DNA of 64,000 nt from Streptosporangium brasiliense (GTDB lineage Bacteria; Actinomycetota; Actinomycetes; Streptosporangiales; Streptosporangiaceae): assembly GCF_030811595.1 (NCBI RefSeq), contig NZ_JAUSRB010000002.1, positions 7,874,001-7,938,000 of the forward strand. Direction: 5' to 3'. Made by a program: the position numbers and the translations under genes. Shown one piece after another: positions 50,788-60,125 of this stretch; positions within the stretch are counted from its first letter, which is position 1, and each line of letters opens with the position of its first letter. The notes below the pieces were generated by a model. The model was not told the origin of the DNA. It was given only the letters and a program-made list of their open reading frames with translations, and made no database searches.

Positions 50788-52047
50788 TCATGAGGGGGAA
50801 GGGCCGGACCGCTCCGCCATGCGCGTCACGGCCCTGGTCCGGTATTCCTGGGCCTGCCGGTGCGAGGGGACCAGGGTGAGGACGGCGTCGAACTCCCTTA
50901 TCGCCCCGGCGTAGTCGCCGGCCCAGTAGTCCTCCAGCGCGGTGCGGTAGTGCCTGCCCGTGGCGCCGATGTCGTTCCGCACCCCGTTCCGGCCGAGGAG
51001 CTCCCGGATGAGCGCGGAGGAGGCCACGAAGTTGAACGGCTGCCTCTCCTCCGAGAGGTTGAAACTGATCAGCCCTATCGCCCTGGCGGAGGACGTCTCC
51101 ACGACGGGTCCCCCGCTCATGCCGTCCGAGACCGGCGCGCTCATCTCGTAGACGGGCACCCCTCCCCTGGTGTCCCGCGCGCTGACCTTTCCGTCCTTGT
51201 TGCTCGGCTCCAGCGTCCGGTCCGTCACCCTGCTCTTGCTGCCGGAGTAGCCGATCGCGAGGACGGGCATCCCTATCTCGACCACGCCCTCCGGGGCGAC
51301 CTCGATACCCGTCAGGTTCTCGCTCTCGATCTTCAGCAGCGCGACGTCTCCCTCGCCGACGGGTTCGAACATGAGCACGCGGGCGCGTTTCTGCACGTAG
51401 TCGCTGGCGTCCAGGGAGTCGACGCCCTGCTGGACGCGGACCTCCCGGTCCGCCGGCGTCCCCGCCGTCTGTCCCTCGACGACCCAGTCGCCGACGAGCT
51501 CCCTGTCCAGCTCCTCTTTGGTGTGCTTGTTCCCCTCTTTCCGTTCCTCTTTTATCACCGTGTCGAAGAATATGCGGGAAGCGCCATCGATACCGGGGTC
51601 GACGCAGTGGCCCGCGGTGACGATGTATCCGTCGGGGTTGACCACGAATCCGGTGCAGGTGGAGGTGAACCCGATGAGCCGGCTCTTCCATATTTTCCCG
51701 GTCGACAGGTTCCGGAGATAACCGGACCAGTTCGTCTTTATGTAGACGATGGACGGGCGGACCAGGGCCGAAGTGCGCTCTTCGGGGGTGATCGCCGGAA
51801 GGGAGCGGCCGGGGACCGGACGGCCGGGTGCGGCCGAGGGCGCCGGAGATGACGGAGCGGCCGGCGCGGTCCCGGTGGCCAGAGAGGTCCCGGTGGCCAG
51901 AGAGGTCCCGGTGGCCGGAGAGGTCCCGGTGACCCGAGAGGTCCGCGGCGCCGGTGGGGCCTGCGAGGTGGCGCCGCTGCCGCATCCCGCCGCGGCGAGC
52001 GACGTCGCGGCCAGCGCCGAGGCGACTACGCGCAGGGGGCCGTCCAT
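50788..52047 (-). CDS. trypsin-like serine protease lipoprotein with C-terminal TPR-like tail
   Basis: 419 aa. Signal with lipobox LAAAGC. A linker of repeated ATGTSL units, then a trypsin-fold protease: GFVVNPDGYIVTAGHCVDPG (His), GEGDVALLKIESE (Asp), SDGMSGGPVVE (Ser). The tail (RHYRTALEDYWAGDYAGAIR) is TPR-like. ATG at 52047 has AGAAGGAGG upstream. A surface protease, perhaps for quality control or signal cleavage. Confidence 0.9.
   Translation of the reverse strand: MDGPLRVVASALAATSLAAAGCGSGATSQAPPAPRTSRVTGTSPATGTSLATGTSLATGTAPAAPSSPAPSAAPGRPVPGRSLPAITPEERTSALVRPSIVYIKTNWSGYLRNLSTGKIWKSRLIGFTSTCTGFVVNPDGYIVTAGHCVDPGIDGASRIFFDTVIKEERKEGNKHTKEELDRELVGDWVVEGQTAGTPADREVRVQQGVDSLDASDYVQKRARVLMFEPVGEGDVALLKIESENLTGIEVAPEGVVEIGMPVLAIGYSGSKSRVTDRTLEPSNKDGKVSARDTRGGVPVYEMSAPVSDGMSGGPVVETSSARAIGLISFNLSEERQPFNFVASSALIRELLGRNGVRNDIGATGRHYRTALEDYWAGDYAGAIREFDAVLTLVPSHRQAQEYRTRAVTRMAERSGPSPS
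51868..51939. repeat. four 18-bp tandem repeats within protease gene
   Basis: GGTCCCGGTGGCCAGAGA and close variants, four times, each coding six residues of the linker after the lipobox. Copy number may vary between strains. Confidence 0.9.
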
Positions 52048-52261
52048 GGCATGCCAGCCTCCTTCTCCGGCCGACCCATGAGCTCTCCCCCTCCCGTCGC
52101 CCTCCACCGCCACCGGCTCGTGGCCTCTTAGATCCTCTCACCCGGCCCCGGGCCCACGGCCTGCCGGCGTGGGATATTGAACGGCCCGGGAAGGCTTTTT
52201 GGCCGGCGAAATCACGTTGTATTCACATATTTTGACCGCCGGCCGCTGAAACAGCCGCCGC

Positions 52262-52900
52262 TCATCCCTCCGCCGGGCCGAGCCTCCTGGCCGACTCGGC
52301 CTCCTGTGCCAGCCGCCGGAGGGAGCCCAGCACCGTGTCGCCGACGGCGGTCCACACCACGACCGCCTCGGCCATCGCGGCCGGGTCGGGCCGGCGCAGG
52401 ATGGCCTCCACCTCGACGGCCGCCAGGCGCTCGGCCACCTCGGCGTACTCCCGCAGGATCGGCGCGAAGTCCTCCTGGCCGAGGCGGTGGAGCGCGGCCA
52501 GCGCGTCGGCGAGGGTCCGCCGGGCGGGGTTGGTCGGCTTCACCGCCCAGCCACGTCCGTCGATCAGCTCCTCCACCCGGCCGGCCGCCCACCGCCCCGC
52601 CTCGTCGGGCTCGGCGGGCTCCTCCTTGCGCGGGGTCAGCGCGTACTGCGCCTTGCCGAGGACCCCGAGGTCGGTGACCTGGGAGTCCATCAACACGAGC
52701 ACCTCGCGGGCCGCGGCGATGGACAGGCCGCCGGCCTCGACCAGCGCCCGCACCAGCTTGATCCGCCTGAGGTGGTCCTCGTCGTACTGCGCCTGGTTGG
52801 GGCCGGTGCGCTCGCCCTGGGAGACGAGGCCTTCGCGCATGTAGAACTTGATCGTGGGGATCGGGACCCCGCTCCGCCGGCTCAGCTCGCCGATCCGCAT
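52262..52900 (-). CDS. MerR-family transcriptional regulator
   Basis: 212 aa. HTH MRIGELSRRSGVPIPTIKFY then MREGLVSQGERTGPNQAQYD. The effector part is long, Ala/Glu-rich and helical, without the Cys used for metals, so an organic ligand is likely. No obvious divergent partner. Confidence 0.92.
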   Translation of the reverse strand: MRIGELSRRSGVPIPTIKFYMREGLVSQGERTGPNQAQYDEDHLRRIKLVRALVEAGGLSIAAAREVLVLMDSQVTDLGVLGKAQYALTPRKEEPAEPDEAGRWAAGRVEELIDGRGWAVKPTNPARRTLADALAALHRLGQEDFAPILREYAEVAERLAAVEVEAILRRPDPAAMAEAVVVWTAVGDTVLGSLRRLAQEAESARRLGPAEG

Positions 52901-53063
52901 GATTCTCCCTCTGCCTCGTCCGCGGTTATCAGTATTACTGCTTACCGGTTCCGATGGAGTGCGGATCGGGCCGGACGGGCGCCGCGGTGGCCTGCCGGCG
53001 CCGCCGGGACCCCCGGCGCCGGTCCGGCCGACGCCCGGCGGCCCCTTGTCACTCCGTTCGTCG

Positions 53064-53699
53064 CTACGCGTGGTGCTTCCCCTTGCGCCGGTCCGTCAGC
53101 CGGACCACGACGAAGACCACGACGGCGAGCACCACGACGCCCAGCACGGCCTTGGACAGGATCCCGGCGTAGTCCTCGACCAACGACCAGTTCTCCCCGA
53201 GCAGGTAGCCGGCCATCACGAAGGCCGTGTTCCAGATGAGGCTGCCCAGCGTGGTGAGGAGGGTGAAGACCGTGATCGGCATGCGCTCGACCCCCGCCGG
53301 GATCGAGATGAGGCTGCGGAAGATGGGGATCATCCGGCCGAAGAAGACCGTCTTCCTGCCGTGCCTGGCGAACCATGCCTCGGTCTTCTCGATGTCGGAG
53401 ACGCTGATCAGCGGCAGCTTCGCCGCGATGGCCACCACCCGTTCGCGGCCCAGCAGCGCCCCGATCCCGTAGAGTGCCAGCGCGCCGACGACGGACCCCA
53501 GGGTGGTCCAGAGGACGGCGTCGAACAACGTCATGTTCCCCTTGCTGGCGGTGAACCCGGCCAGCGGCAGGATCACCTCGCTCGGCAGCGGCGGGAACAG
53601 GTTCTCGAGCGCGATCGCCACCCCGGCCCCGGGCGCGCCCAGGGTCTCCATAAGATTGATCGCCCACCCGGCGATCCCGCCAACGTTGGTTGCACTCAT
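53064..53699 (-). CDS. DedA-family membrane protein
   Basis: 211 aa. ENLFPPLPSEVILPLAGF and FFGRMIPIFRSLISIPAGVE are the two DedA signatures (re-entrant loop and Arg-rich motif). Five or so helices. DedA proteins act as lipid (undecaprenyl phosphate or phospholipid) transporters/scramblases that depend on the proton gradient. Confidence 0.93.
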   Translation of the reverse strand: MSATNVGGIAGWAINLMETLGAPGAGVAIALENLFPPLPSEVILPLAGFTASKGNMTLFDAVLWTTLGSVVGALALYGIGALLGRERVVAIAAKLPLISVSDIEKTEAWFARHGRKTVFFGRMIPIFRSLISIPAGVERMPITVFTLLTTLGSLIWNTAFVMAGYLLGENWSLVEDYAGILSKAVLGVVVLAVVVFVVVRLTDRRKGKHHA

Positions 53700-54073
53700 G
53701 GCGACAAGGCTAAAGAGGTTTGAATACGCCAGAAATGAGGACGACCGTCGGACCCGCCCCGCAGCACCCCACCACGCGGGGTGCGGAAAACCTCAGGTCC
53801 CGGCCGCGCGGCCCCGATATCCGGACCGTCCGCGCAGGTGATCAGGGGGTCCCCGGGGTTCCCGCACGTCAGCGCCCCACCTGCCGCCACCGGCCGGACG
53901 GCGGGCCGGACCGGGGACCGGGCGCCGGCCCCGGCCGGGCGGGCCCCGACCGGCCGGTCGCCGTAAAGTTCCGCGATCGCCTGTGATCCATCCCATATTT
54001 TTCCGCCGGGCCGGGCGGCTGCCCGGGAGGCGGCCGGTCGGCGGAAGGCCGCCCCGGCCCTCGCCGGGGAGGC
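53700..54073. other. intergenic region
   Basis: 374 bp. No gene supported. Contains short GC hairpins (for example GCACCCC / GGGGTGC near 53770-53795) and an AT patch near 53990. Confidence 0.45.
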
Positions 54074-54703
54074 TCAGATCTTCCTGAGGTAGACCCTCTC
54101 CCCGGCCCCGACCTCTGCCCGGCCGGCCGTGTGCGTGGCGACCCAGCCGGGGAAGACGGGCAGCTCCGCCTCCCGCACCGCGATCCGGAAACCGACCTCG
54201 GCGCCGTAGACGACCTCCCTGACCTCGTACGGCGAGGCGCGCAGGTCGTTCTCCAGGCGCCCGGCCTGAACATGGTCCACGGTCACCGACATGACCCTGG
54301 CCGGCACCATCTCGACCAGGGGCGTCAGGTCCAGTGTCTTGCCGACCGACGAGCCGTACGCCCGGATCAGACCGCCCGCGCCCAGCTTGACCCCGCCGAA
54401 GTAACGCGTGACCACCGCCACCACGTCGCCGAGCCCGCGGCGCAGCAGCGTCTCCAGCATCGGGGTCCCGGCGGTGCCACCGGGCTCCCCGTCGTCGTCG
54501 GCCTTCTGGACCAGCCGGTCCCCGCCGATCACGTAGGCGGAGCAGTTGTGCGTGGCGTCGCCGTACAGCCGCCTGCGCCCGGCCACGAACCGCCGGGCCG
54601 CCTCCTCCGAGGCCGCCGGGGCGAGCGCGCAGATGAAGCGGGACCGCTTGATCTCGATCTCGTGCTCCATGACGTCTTCCAACGTGAGGTACGGCGCGGC
54701 CAT
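54074..54703 (-). CDS. yigZ: YigZ/IMPACT-family protein
   Basis: 209 aa. N-terminal UPF0029 domain: EIEIKRSRFICALAPAASEE, ATHNCSAYVIGG, DDDGEPGGTAGTPMLETLLR, VVTRYFGGVKLGAGGLIRAY, all family hallmarks, followed by a C-terminal DUF1949 ferredoxin-like domain. Role probably in translation stress or ribosome/nucleic-acid binding, as for YigZ of E. coli; not certain. Confidence 0.93.
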   Translation of the reverse strand: MAAPYLTLEDVMEHEIEIKRSRFICALAPAASEEAARRFVAGRRRLYGDATHNCSAYVIGGDRLVQKADDDGEPGGTAGTPMLETLLRRGLGDVVAVVTRYFGGVKLGAGGLIRAYGSSVGKTLDLTPLVEMVPARVMSVTVDHVQAGRLENDLRASPYEVREVVYGAEVGFRIAVREAELPVFPGWVATHTAGRAEVGAGERVYLRKI

Positions 54704-54801
54704 CCCGACAGGCTACCGGCGAGGGCGGATCGCCCGGGCGGACGGCCCGGGCTGTGCGGAGCGCCCAGGGGCGGCGCGGCGTCCTGGCATACCTTCGCCG
54801 C

Positions 54802-56832
54802 ATGAGCTTCCGAACCGCCATGGACATCGGCGGCACCTTCACCGACGTCGTCCGCTACGACGAACGGACCGGCGGCGTGGTGGCCTCCAAGGCGCCGACC
54901 ACGCCGGGGAACCTCGCCGAGGGCGTGTTCTCCGCACTCGGCCGGGTCGTGGACGACCCGGCCGAGATCTCCTTCTTCGTGCACGGCACCACCCAGGGGC
55001 TCAACGCGCTGCTGGAGCGCAAGGGCGCCCGGGTGCTGCTGGTCACCGGGGAGGGCGCCCGGGACGTCTACCGCATCGCCCGCGGCAACCGGGACCGGAT
55101 GTTCGACCTGCGCTACCGCAAGCCCGAGCCGCTGGTCCCCCGCTCGGACGTGGTGGAGGTCGCCGGGCGGCTGGACTGGCGCGGGGAGGAGATCGTCCCC
55201 CTGGACGAGGACGCCGTCAGGGCCGCGGGCCGGCGCGCCCGCGACGGGGGCTTCGACGCGGTCGCCCTCTGCCTGCTGTTCAGCTACGTCAACCCCGCCC
55301 ACGAGATCCGCGCGGGCGAGATCCTGGCCGAGGAACTGGGCGAGGACGTCCTCGTCGTCCTCTCCCACGAGGTGGCCCGCGAATGGCGCGAGTACGAGCG
55401 GACCTCCTCCGCGGTGCTGGAGGCGTACACCGGGCCCGTGGTCCGTCGTTACCTGGCCGGCATCGAGGAACGGTTCGCCGAGCGGGGCCTGACGGTCCCG
55501 GTGCACGTCATGCAGTCCTCCGGCGGCCTGGTCAACGCCTCCTACGCGATGCGGCGGCCGCTGCAGACCCTGCTGTCCGGTCCAGTCGGCGGCACCATGG
55601 GCGGCGTCGCGGCGGCCCGGCTCCTGGGCCGGCCCAACGCCATCTGCGTGGACATGGGGGGCACCTCCTTCGACGTGTCCCTGGTGGTCGACGGCAGGCC
55701 GGACATCAGCGCCGAGGCACGCGTCGAGGGCTTCCCCGTGCTGATGCCGATCGTGAACCTCCACACGATCGGCGCGGGCGGCGGCTCCATCGCCTACGCC
55801 GAGGCCGGCGCGCTGCGGGTCGGCCCCGAGTCGGCGGGGGCCGTCCCCGGGCCGGCCTGCTACGGCAGGGGCGGCGTCCAGCCGACCGTCACCGACGCCA
55901 ACGTGGTCCTCGGCCGGGTGGACCCGGCCTGGTTCGCCGGCGGGCTGATGACCCTGGACGTCGAGGCCGCCCACCGGGCCGTGGCCGGCCTGGCCGACGA
56001 ACTCCACCTGGAGACGCTCCAGACCGCCGAGGGCGTCTGCAGCGTGGCCAACGCCAAGATGGCCCAGGCCATCCGGACCCTCACCGTGGAGCACGGCGTC
56101 GAGCCGCGCGAGTTCGCCCTGGTCGCCTTCGGCGGCGCCGGCGCCATGCACGCGGTCTTCATCGCCCGCGAGCTCGGCGTCTCCGAGGTGGTCATCCCCC
56201 GCTTCCCCGGCGCGTTCTCGGCCTGGGGCATGCTGGAGGCCGACGTCCGCCGCGACCTGAGCCACCCCTACTTCCGCGCGGGCGAGAAGCTGGACGGCGC
56301 CGACATGGCGGCCCGGCTGGCGGACCTGCAGGCCCAGGCGCTCGACGCGCTGGCCGGGCAGGGGGTGGCGGGCGGCCGGATGCGGGTCGAGCACGCGGTG
56401 GACATGCGCTACGAGGGCCAGGACTACACCTTGACCATCCCCCTGGAAGGCGCGGACGAGCCGGGCGCGCCCGGCTTCCCGGAGCGGATCGCGGCCCGCT
56501 ACGCCGAGGCGCACACCAGGCGGTACGGCCATGCCACCCCTGAGGCGCCGGTGGAGTTCGTGGCGCTGCGCAGCACCGGTTTCGGCGTGTTCCCCCGGGC
56601 CGCCGCCACCCACGCCGCCCAGCCGGACGACGGGCCGCGGACCGTACGGGATGTGATCTTCGACGGCGAGGCGCATCCCACCCCCGTGCTGCGCCGCGGC
56701 GCGCTGGAGGGGGAGCTCACCGGCCCGGCGATCGTCGTGGAGGAGACGGCGACCACGGTGATCCCGCCGGGCTGCGTGGCCTCGGTGGACGACAACGGAT
56801 TTCTGGTCATCAAGGTGGGAGGGGCCAAATGA
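54802..56832 (+). CDS. hyuA: hydantoinase/oxoprolinase subunit A
   Basis: 676 aa. N-terminal TAMDIGGTFTDVVRYDERTG, later DMGGTSFDVSLVVDG (ATP-binding, actin/ASKHA fold), AFGGAGAMHAVFIARELGVS and the C-terminal domain with EHAVDMRYEGQDYTL. ATP-dependent opening of a cyclic amide such as hydantoin or 5-oxoproline, or acetone/acetophenone carboxylation in relatives. Start at ATG 54802 has no ribosome site; GCATAC about 10 bases upstream suggests a leaderless transcript. Overlaps HyuB by ATGA. Confidence 0.93.
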   Translation: MSFRTAMDIGGTFTDVVRYDERTGGVVASKAPTTPGNLAEGVFSALGRVVDDPAEISFFVHGTTQGLNALLERKGARVLLVTGEGARDVYRIARGNRDRMFDLRYRKPEPLVPRSDVVEVAGRLDWRGEEIVPLDEDAVRAAGRRARDGGFDAVALCLLFSYVNPAHEIRAGEILAEELGEDVLVVLSHEVAREWREYERTSSAVLEAYTGPVVRRYLAGIEERFAERGLTVPVHVMQSSGGLVNASYAMRRPLQTLLSGPVGGTMGGVAAARLLGRPNAICVDMGGTSFDVSLVVDGRPDISAEARVEGFPVLMPIVNLHTIGAGGGSIAYAEAGALRVGPESAGAVPGPACYGRGGVQPTVTDANVVLGRVDPAWFAGGLMTLDVEAAHRAVAGLADELHLETLQTAEGVCSVANAKMAQAIRTLTVEHGVEPREFALVAFGGAGAMHAVFIARELGVSEVVIPRFPGAFSAWGMLEADVRRDLSHPYFRAGEKLDGADMAARLADLQAQALDALAGQGVAGGRMRVEHAVDMRYEGQDYTLTIPLEGADEPGAPGFPERIAARYAEAHTRRYGHATPEAPVEFVALRSTGFGVFPRAAATHAAQPDDGPRTVRDVIFDGEAHPTPVLRRGALEGELTGPAIVVEETATTVIPPGCVASVDDNGFLVIKVGGAK

Positions 56833-58502
56833 TCGACCCGGTGACCACGGAGATCATCCGCTGCGCGCTGCTGCAGGCGGCCGAGGACATGAACACCACC
56901 CTGATCAGGTCCTCCTACACCCCGGTGATCTACGAGGCGAAGGACTGCGCGGTCGCCCTGCTGGACCGCGACCACAACGTGCTCGGCCAGTCCTCCGGCC
57001 TGCCGATCTTCCTGGGCAACCTGGAGGTCTGCACCCGCGAGACCGAGCGCCTGCACGGCCGCCAGGTGTGGCGCGAGGGCGACGTGTGGATGCTCAACGA
57101 CTCCTACATCGGCGGTACGCATCTCAACGACGTCACCGTCTACGGACCGATCTTCGTCGACGGCGAGCTGGCCGGCTTCGCCGCCTCCCGCGCGCACTGG
57201 CTGGACATGGGCTCCAAGGACCCGGGCGGGTCGATGGACTCCACCTCGATCTTCCAGGAGGGGCTGCGCCTGGGCCCGGTCAAGATCTACGAGGGCGGCG
57301 CGGCCTGCGCGGACCTGCACCAGGTGATCGCCCGCAACGTGCGCTTCCCGCACGCCACCCTCGGCGACATGCGGGCTCAGGTGGCCTGCGTGACGACCGG
57401 GCGGCGGCGCCTGGCCGAGATCGTCTCCCGCTGGGGCCTCGACACGGTGACGGTCGCCCGGGATGAGATCTTCGCGCAGACCGAGCGGCTGGAACGGACC
57501 GCGATCGCCGCCGTCCCCGACGGCGTCTACCGGGCCGGCGGGTTCCTGGACAACGACGGCATCGACCTGGCCACCCCGCTGCCGGTGAACGTCACCGTGA
57601 CCGTGGCCGGCGAGAACGTCACGGTGGACCTCACCGACTGCGCCGACCAGGCCACCGGCCCGGTCAACTGCGGCGCCGCCCAGGCCGTGGCAGCCGTCCG
57701 GGTCGCCTACAAGCTCCTGGTCAGCGGCGAGGTGCCGCTCAACGGAGGCTCCTTCCGCCCGCTGTCGGTGGCGACCCGCCCCGGCTCGATGCTCGCCGCC
57801 GAGTCTCCCGCCGCCTGCCAGTACTACTACTCCCACCTGGGCCTGGTCATCGACCTGGTGGTCAGGGCCCTGGCCCCGGCGCTGCCCGGCAGGGCCGCGG
57901 CGGCCAGCTACGGCGACTCCCTCATCGTCCAGATGTCCGGTGTGGACCCACGCACCGGCAAGCTGTACGTCTCCCAGGAGGCGACCGTCGGCGGCTGGGG
58001 CGCCTGGGAGGGCGGCGACGGCGAGACCTGCCTGATCAACAGCGTCAACGGCTCCCTGCGCGACATGCCGATCGAGGTCCTGGAGACCCTCTTCCCGGTC
58101 CGCGTCACCCGGTACGAGATCCGTCCGGACACCGGTGGCGCCGGCCGCTGGCGTGGCGGCCACGGCGTCGTCCGGGAGTACGAGTTCGGCGCGGACACCT
58201 CGCTGTCGCTGTGGTTCGAGCGCTCGGTCACGCCCGCCTGGGGTCTGGCCGGCGGCGGTGCCGGGGCCCCGCCGCGGGTCACCCTCAACCCGGGCACCTC
58301 CGGCGAGCGCGAGATGCTCAAGGTCAACGCCCTGCCGGTCCGCAGGGGCGACGTGCTGCGCTGCGAGTCGGGCGGCGGCGGCGGGTACGGCCCGGCCGGA
58401 CTCCGCGACCGCTCGGCCACGGCCCGCGACCTCGCCGAGGGCGTGGTCACCGCCGCCGGCCCGTCCCGGGGCCGTCAGCGCAGCACGTGGCAGGCCAGGT
58501 GA
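56829..58502 (+). CDS. hyuB: hydantoinase/oxoprolinase subunit B
   Basis: 557 aa. Features: DPVTTEIIRCALLQAAEDMN, GDVWMLNDSYIGGTHLNDVT, NAKxx-free CGAAQAVAAVRVAYKL, DTGGAGRWRGGHGVVREYEF and GGGGGYGPA near the end, in the order seen in HyuB. Metal-dependent partner of HyuA. Ends 28 bp into the convergent PucR gene. Confidence 0.93.
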   Translation: MIDPVTTEIIRCALLQAAEDMNTTLIRSSYTPVIYEAKDCAVALLDRDHNVLGQSSGLPIFLGNLEVCTRETERLHGRQVWREGDVWMLNDSYIGGTHLNDVTVYGPIFVDGELAGFAASRAHWLDMGSKDPGGSMDSTSIFQEGLRLGPVKIYEGGAACADLHQVIARNVRFPHATLGDMRAQVACVTTGRRRLAEIVSRWGLDTVTVARDEIFAQTERLERTAIAAVPDGVYRAGGFLDNDGIDLATPLPVNVTVTVAGENVTVDLTDCADQATGPVNCGAAQAVAAVRVAYKLLVSGEVPLNGGSFRPLSVATRPGSMLAAESPAACQYYYSHLGLVIDLVVRALAPALPGRAAAASYGDSLIVQMSGVDPRTGKLYVSQEATVGGWGAWEGGDGETCLINSVNGSLRDMPIEVLETLFPVRVTRYEIRPDTGGAGRWRGGHGVVREYEFGADTSLSLWFERSVTPAWGLAGGGAGAPPRVTLNPGTSGEREMLKVNALPVRRGDVLRCESGGGGGYGPAGLRDRSATARDLAEGVVTAAGPSRGRQRSTWQAR

Positions 58503-60097
58503 AGGGCGAGACGGGAGGCCGGGTCGTCGATGTCGAAGCCGGCCGCGCGGATCCGGTCGAGGCGGGTGGTGACGGTGTTGCGGTGGACGCCGAGGCGCTC
58601 GGCCGCGCGGGAGGCCCCTCCCTCGTCCAGGACGGCGGCGAGGGTCTCCAGCAGCGTCCCCTCCCGGTCCACCTCCAGCAGCGGGCCGAGGGTCACCCGC
58701 GCCTGGGCGCGGAGCACCCCGGCGGGCAGCGCGGCCAGCAGCCTGGCCGGCCCCAGCCGGTCGGCGCGGGCGACCTCGCCGGCCGGGGAGGCGGCCGCGG
58801 CGGCCTCCGCCCCGAGAAGTGACTCCTGCATGCCGCTCAGATCGGGCACCCGGGCGCCGACCCCCGCCGAGCAGGGGATCGGCATGGCCGCGAGGCACTC
58901 GGCCAGGCGGCCGGCGAGCCGGTCGGGAGGCAGGTCCGACCAGCCCGCCCAGCTCCCGCCCCGCGACAGCACGGGGCCGGGGCCGAGGATCGTGGCGATG
59001 ACCGATCCGGCCGTCCCGGTCTCGTCCCGCCCGCCGCCGACGGGTCGGACGGCGTATCCGGTGAGCGGCCCACCGACCGGCCAGCCGAGGGCGACCGCGC
59101 GGGCGAGCGCCCCGTCCGCCTCCGCACCGGGCCCGTCGCCCGCGCTCCCCGCGCCGCCGGCCGGTCCGCCCGCCCTTTGACCGGCCGCCCTCTCATCACC
59201 GGCCGCTTCACCCGGTTCGCCCGGGCCGGGCCCGTCGCCGACGGGCCCGGCCGTCCCCGCGTCCTGGCCGGTCGCCGTCCCGCCCCCGGCCACCGCGGGG
59301 GCCTGCGGCCGCGAGGCGGCCTGGGTCAGCAGCCGGGTGGCGAGGGCCGACCGGACGGCCGCGTCCCGCTCGGCGGCGAGCCGTCCGGTGGCGGCCCAGG
59401 CGGCCAGCGGGGCGGCCGCCAGGGACAGGACCGCGCCCACCACGGACGGCCAGCCGGGCGAGCGGAAGGGGCCGTAGGCCACCAGCACCCCCAGCGGCCT
59501 GCCCTCCGCGTCGGGCACCTCCACCTCCGCGAGCGGGCTCCCCTGTCCCCGGCGGCCGGCCAGGTGCGAACCGTAGGGGTCCAGGAATGCCACGGCGGTC
59601 CCGGACAGCTCGGCGTTGAGCACCCCGAGCACCCGCCGGGCCGACCCTCCCGCCTCCGCCAGCCGGGTGGCGCAGCGGGCCACCAGCTGGGTCCTGGCCG
59701 CCTCCGGGCGGGCCGCGGCCGACGCCACCCGCACCGCTGTCACCAGCGGGTCCTCGTCAACGAAGATCACCGTTACGCCGAGCCGTTCGGCCAGCACCGC
59801 GCCGGACCCGGCCAGCCCTCCCGCCGACGAGGTGATCACGCACGCCGCGGCCTGCTCCCAGGCCCGGCGCATGGCCATCTCCACCGCCCAGCCGCCGCTG
59901 GCGGCGGCGCCGATCAGCACCACCGCGGTGTGCGGGAGCACCGCCCCGAACACCGCCAGGTCGTCGACGATGCGGACCTGGCGCACCGGGTTCTCGCCCG
60001 TGCCGTACATCCGGGCCCCGGCCAGCGGGCCGCCGTTGACCAACTCGGCCACCGTGACCGGGGTGGCCCACCCCGGACGCTCCCTCAGCTCGGCCAT
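58475..60097 (-). CDS. PucR-family transcriptional regulator
   Basis: 540 aa. N-terminal PucR/purine-catabolism domain (VTVAELVNGGPLAGARMYGT, VLIGAAASGGWAVEMAM), a GAF-like middle, a Gly/Ala-rich linker of about 50 residues, and C-terminal HTH_30: ETLAAVLDEGGASRAAERLG, VHRNTVTTRLDRIRAAGFDI. Likely controls the hydantoinase block on both sides. Confidence 0.92.
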   Translation of the reverse strand: MAELRERPGWATPVTVAELVNGGPLAGARMYGTGENPVRQVRIVDDLAVFGAVLPHTAVVLIGAAASGGWAVEMAMRRAWEQAAACVITSSAGGLAGSGAVLAERLGVTVIFVDEDPLVTAVRVASAAARPEAARTQLVARCATRLAEAGGSARRVLGVLNAELSGTAVAFLDPYGSHLAGRRGQGSPLAEVEVPDAEGRPLGVLVAYGPFRSPGWPSVVGAVLSLAAAPLAAWAATGRLAAERDAAVRSALATRLLTQAASRPQAPAVAGGGTATGQDAGTAGPVGDGPGPGEPGEAAGDERAAGQRAGGPAGGAGSAGDGPGAEADGALARAVALGWPVGGPLTGYAVRPVGGGRDETGTAGSVIATILGPGPVLSRGGSWAGWSDLPPDRLAGRLAECLAAMPIPCSAGVGARVPDLSGMQESLLGAEAAAAASPAGEVARADRLGPARLLAALPAGVLRAQARVTLGPLLEVDREGTLLETLAAVLDEGGASRAAERLGVHRNTVTTRLDRIRAAGFDIDDPASRLALHLACHVLR

Positions 60098-60125
60098 CGC
60101 GCCTCCCCCGACCGCCCGTCCCGCC

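Noticed and set aside
32409..52240. AAAATATG motifs near 32410 and 52215 as a shared alternative promoter element
   Set aside because: Only a few AT-rich matches at differing distances from genes; too little to support a common element.
54529..58898. Very long open frames on the minus strand opposite hyuA and hyuB
   Set aside because: They are antisense shadows caused by high GC at codon position 3; the plus-strand products carry full family motifs.
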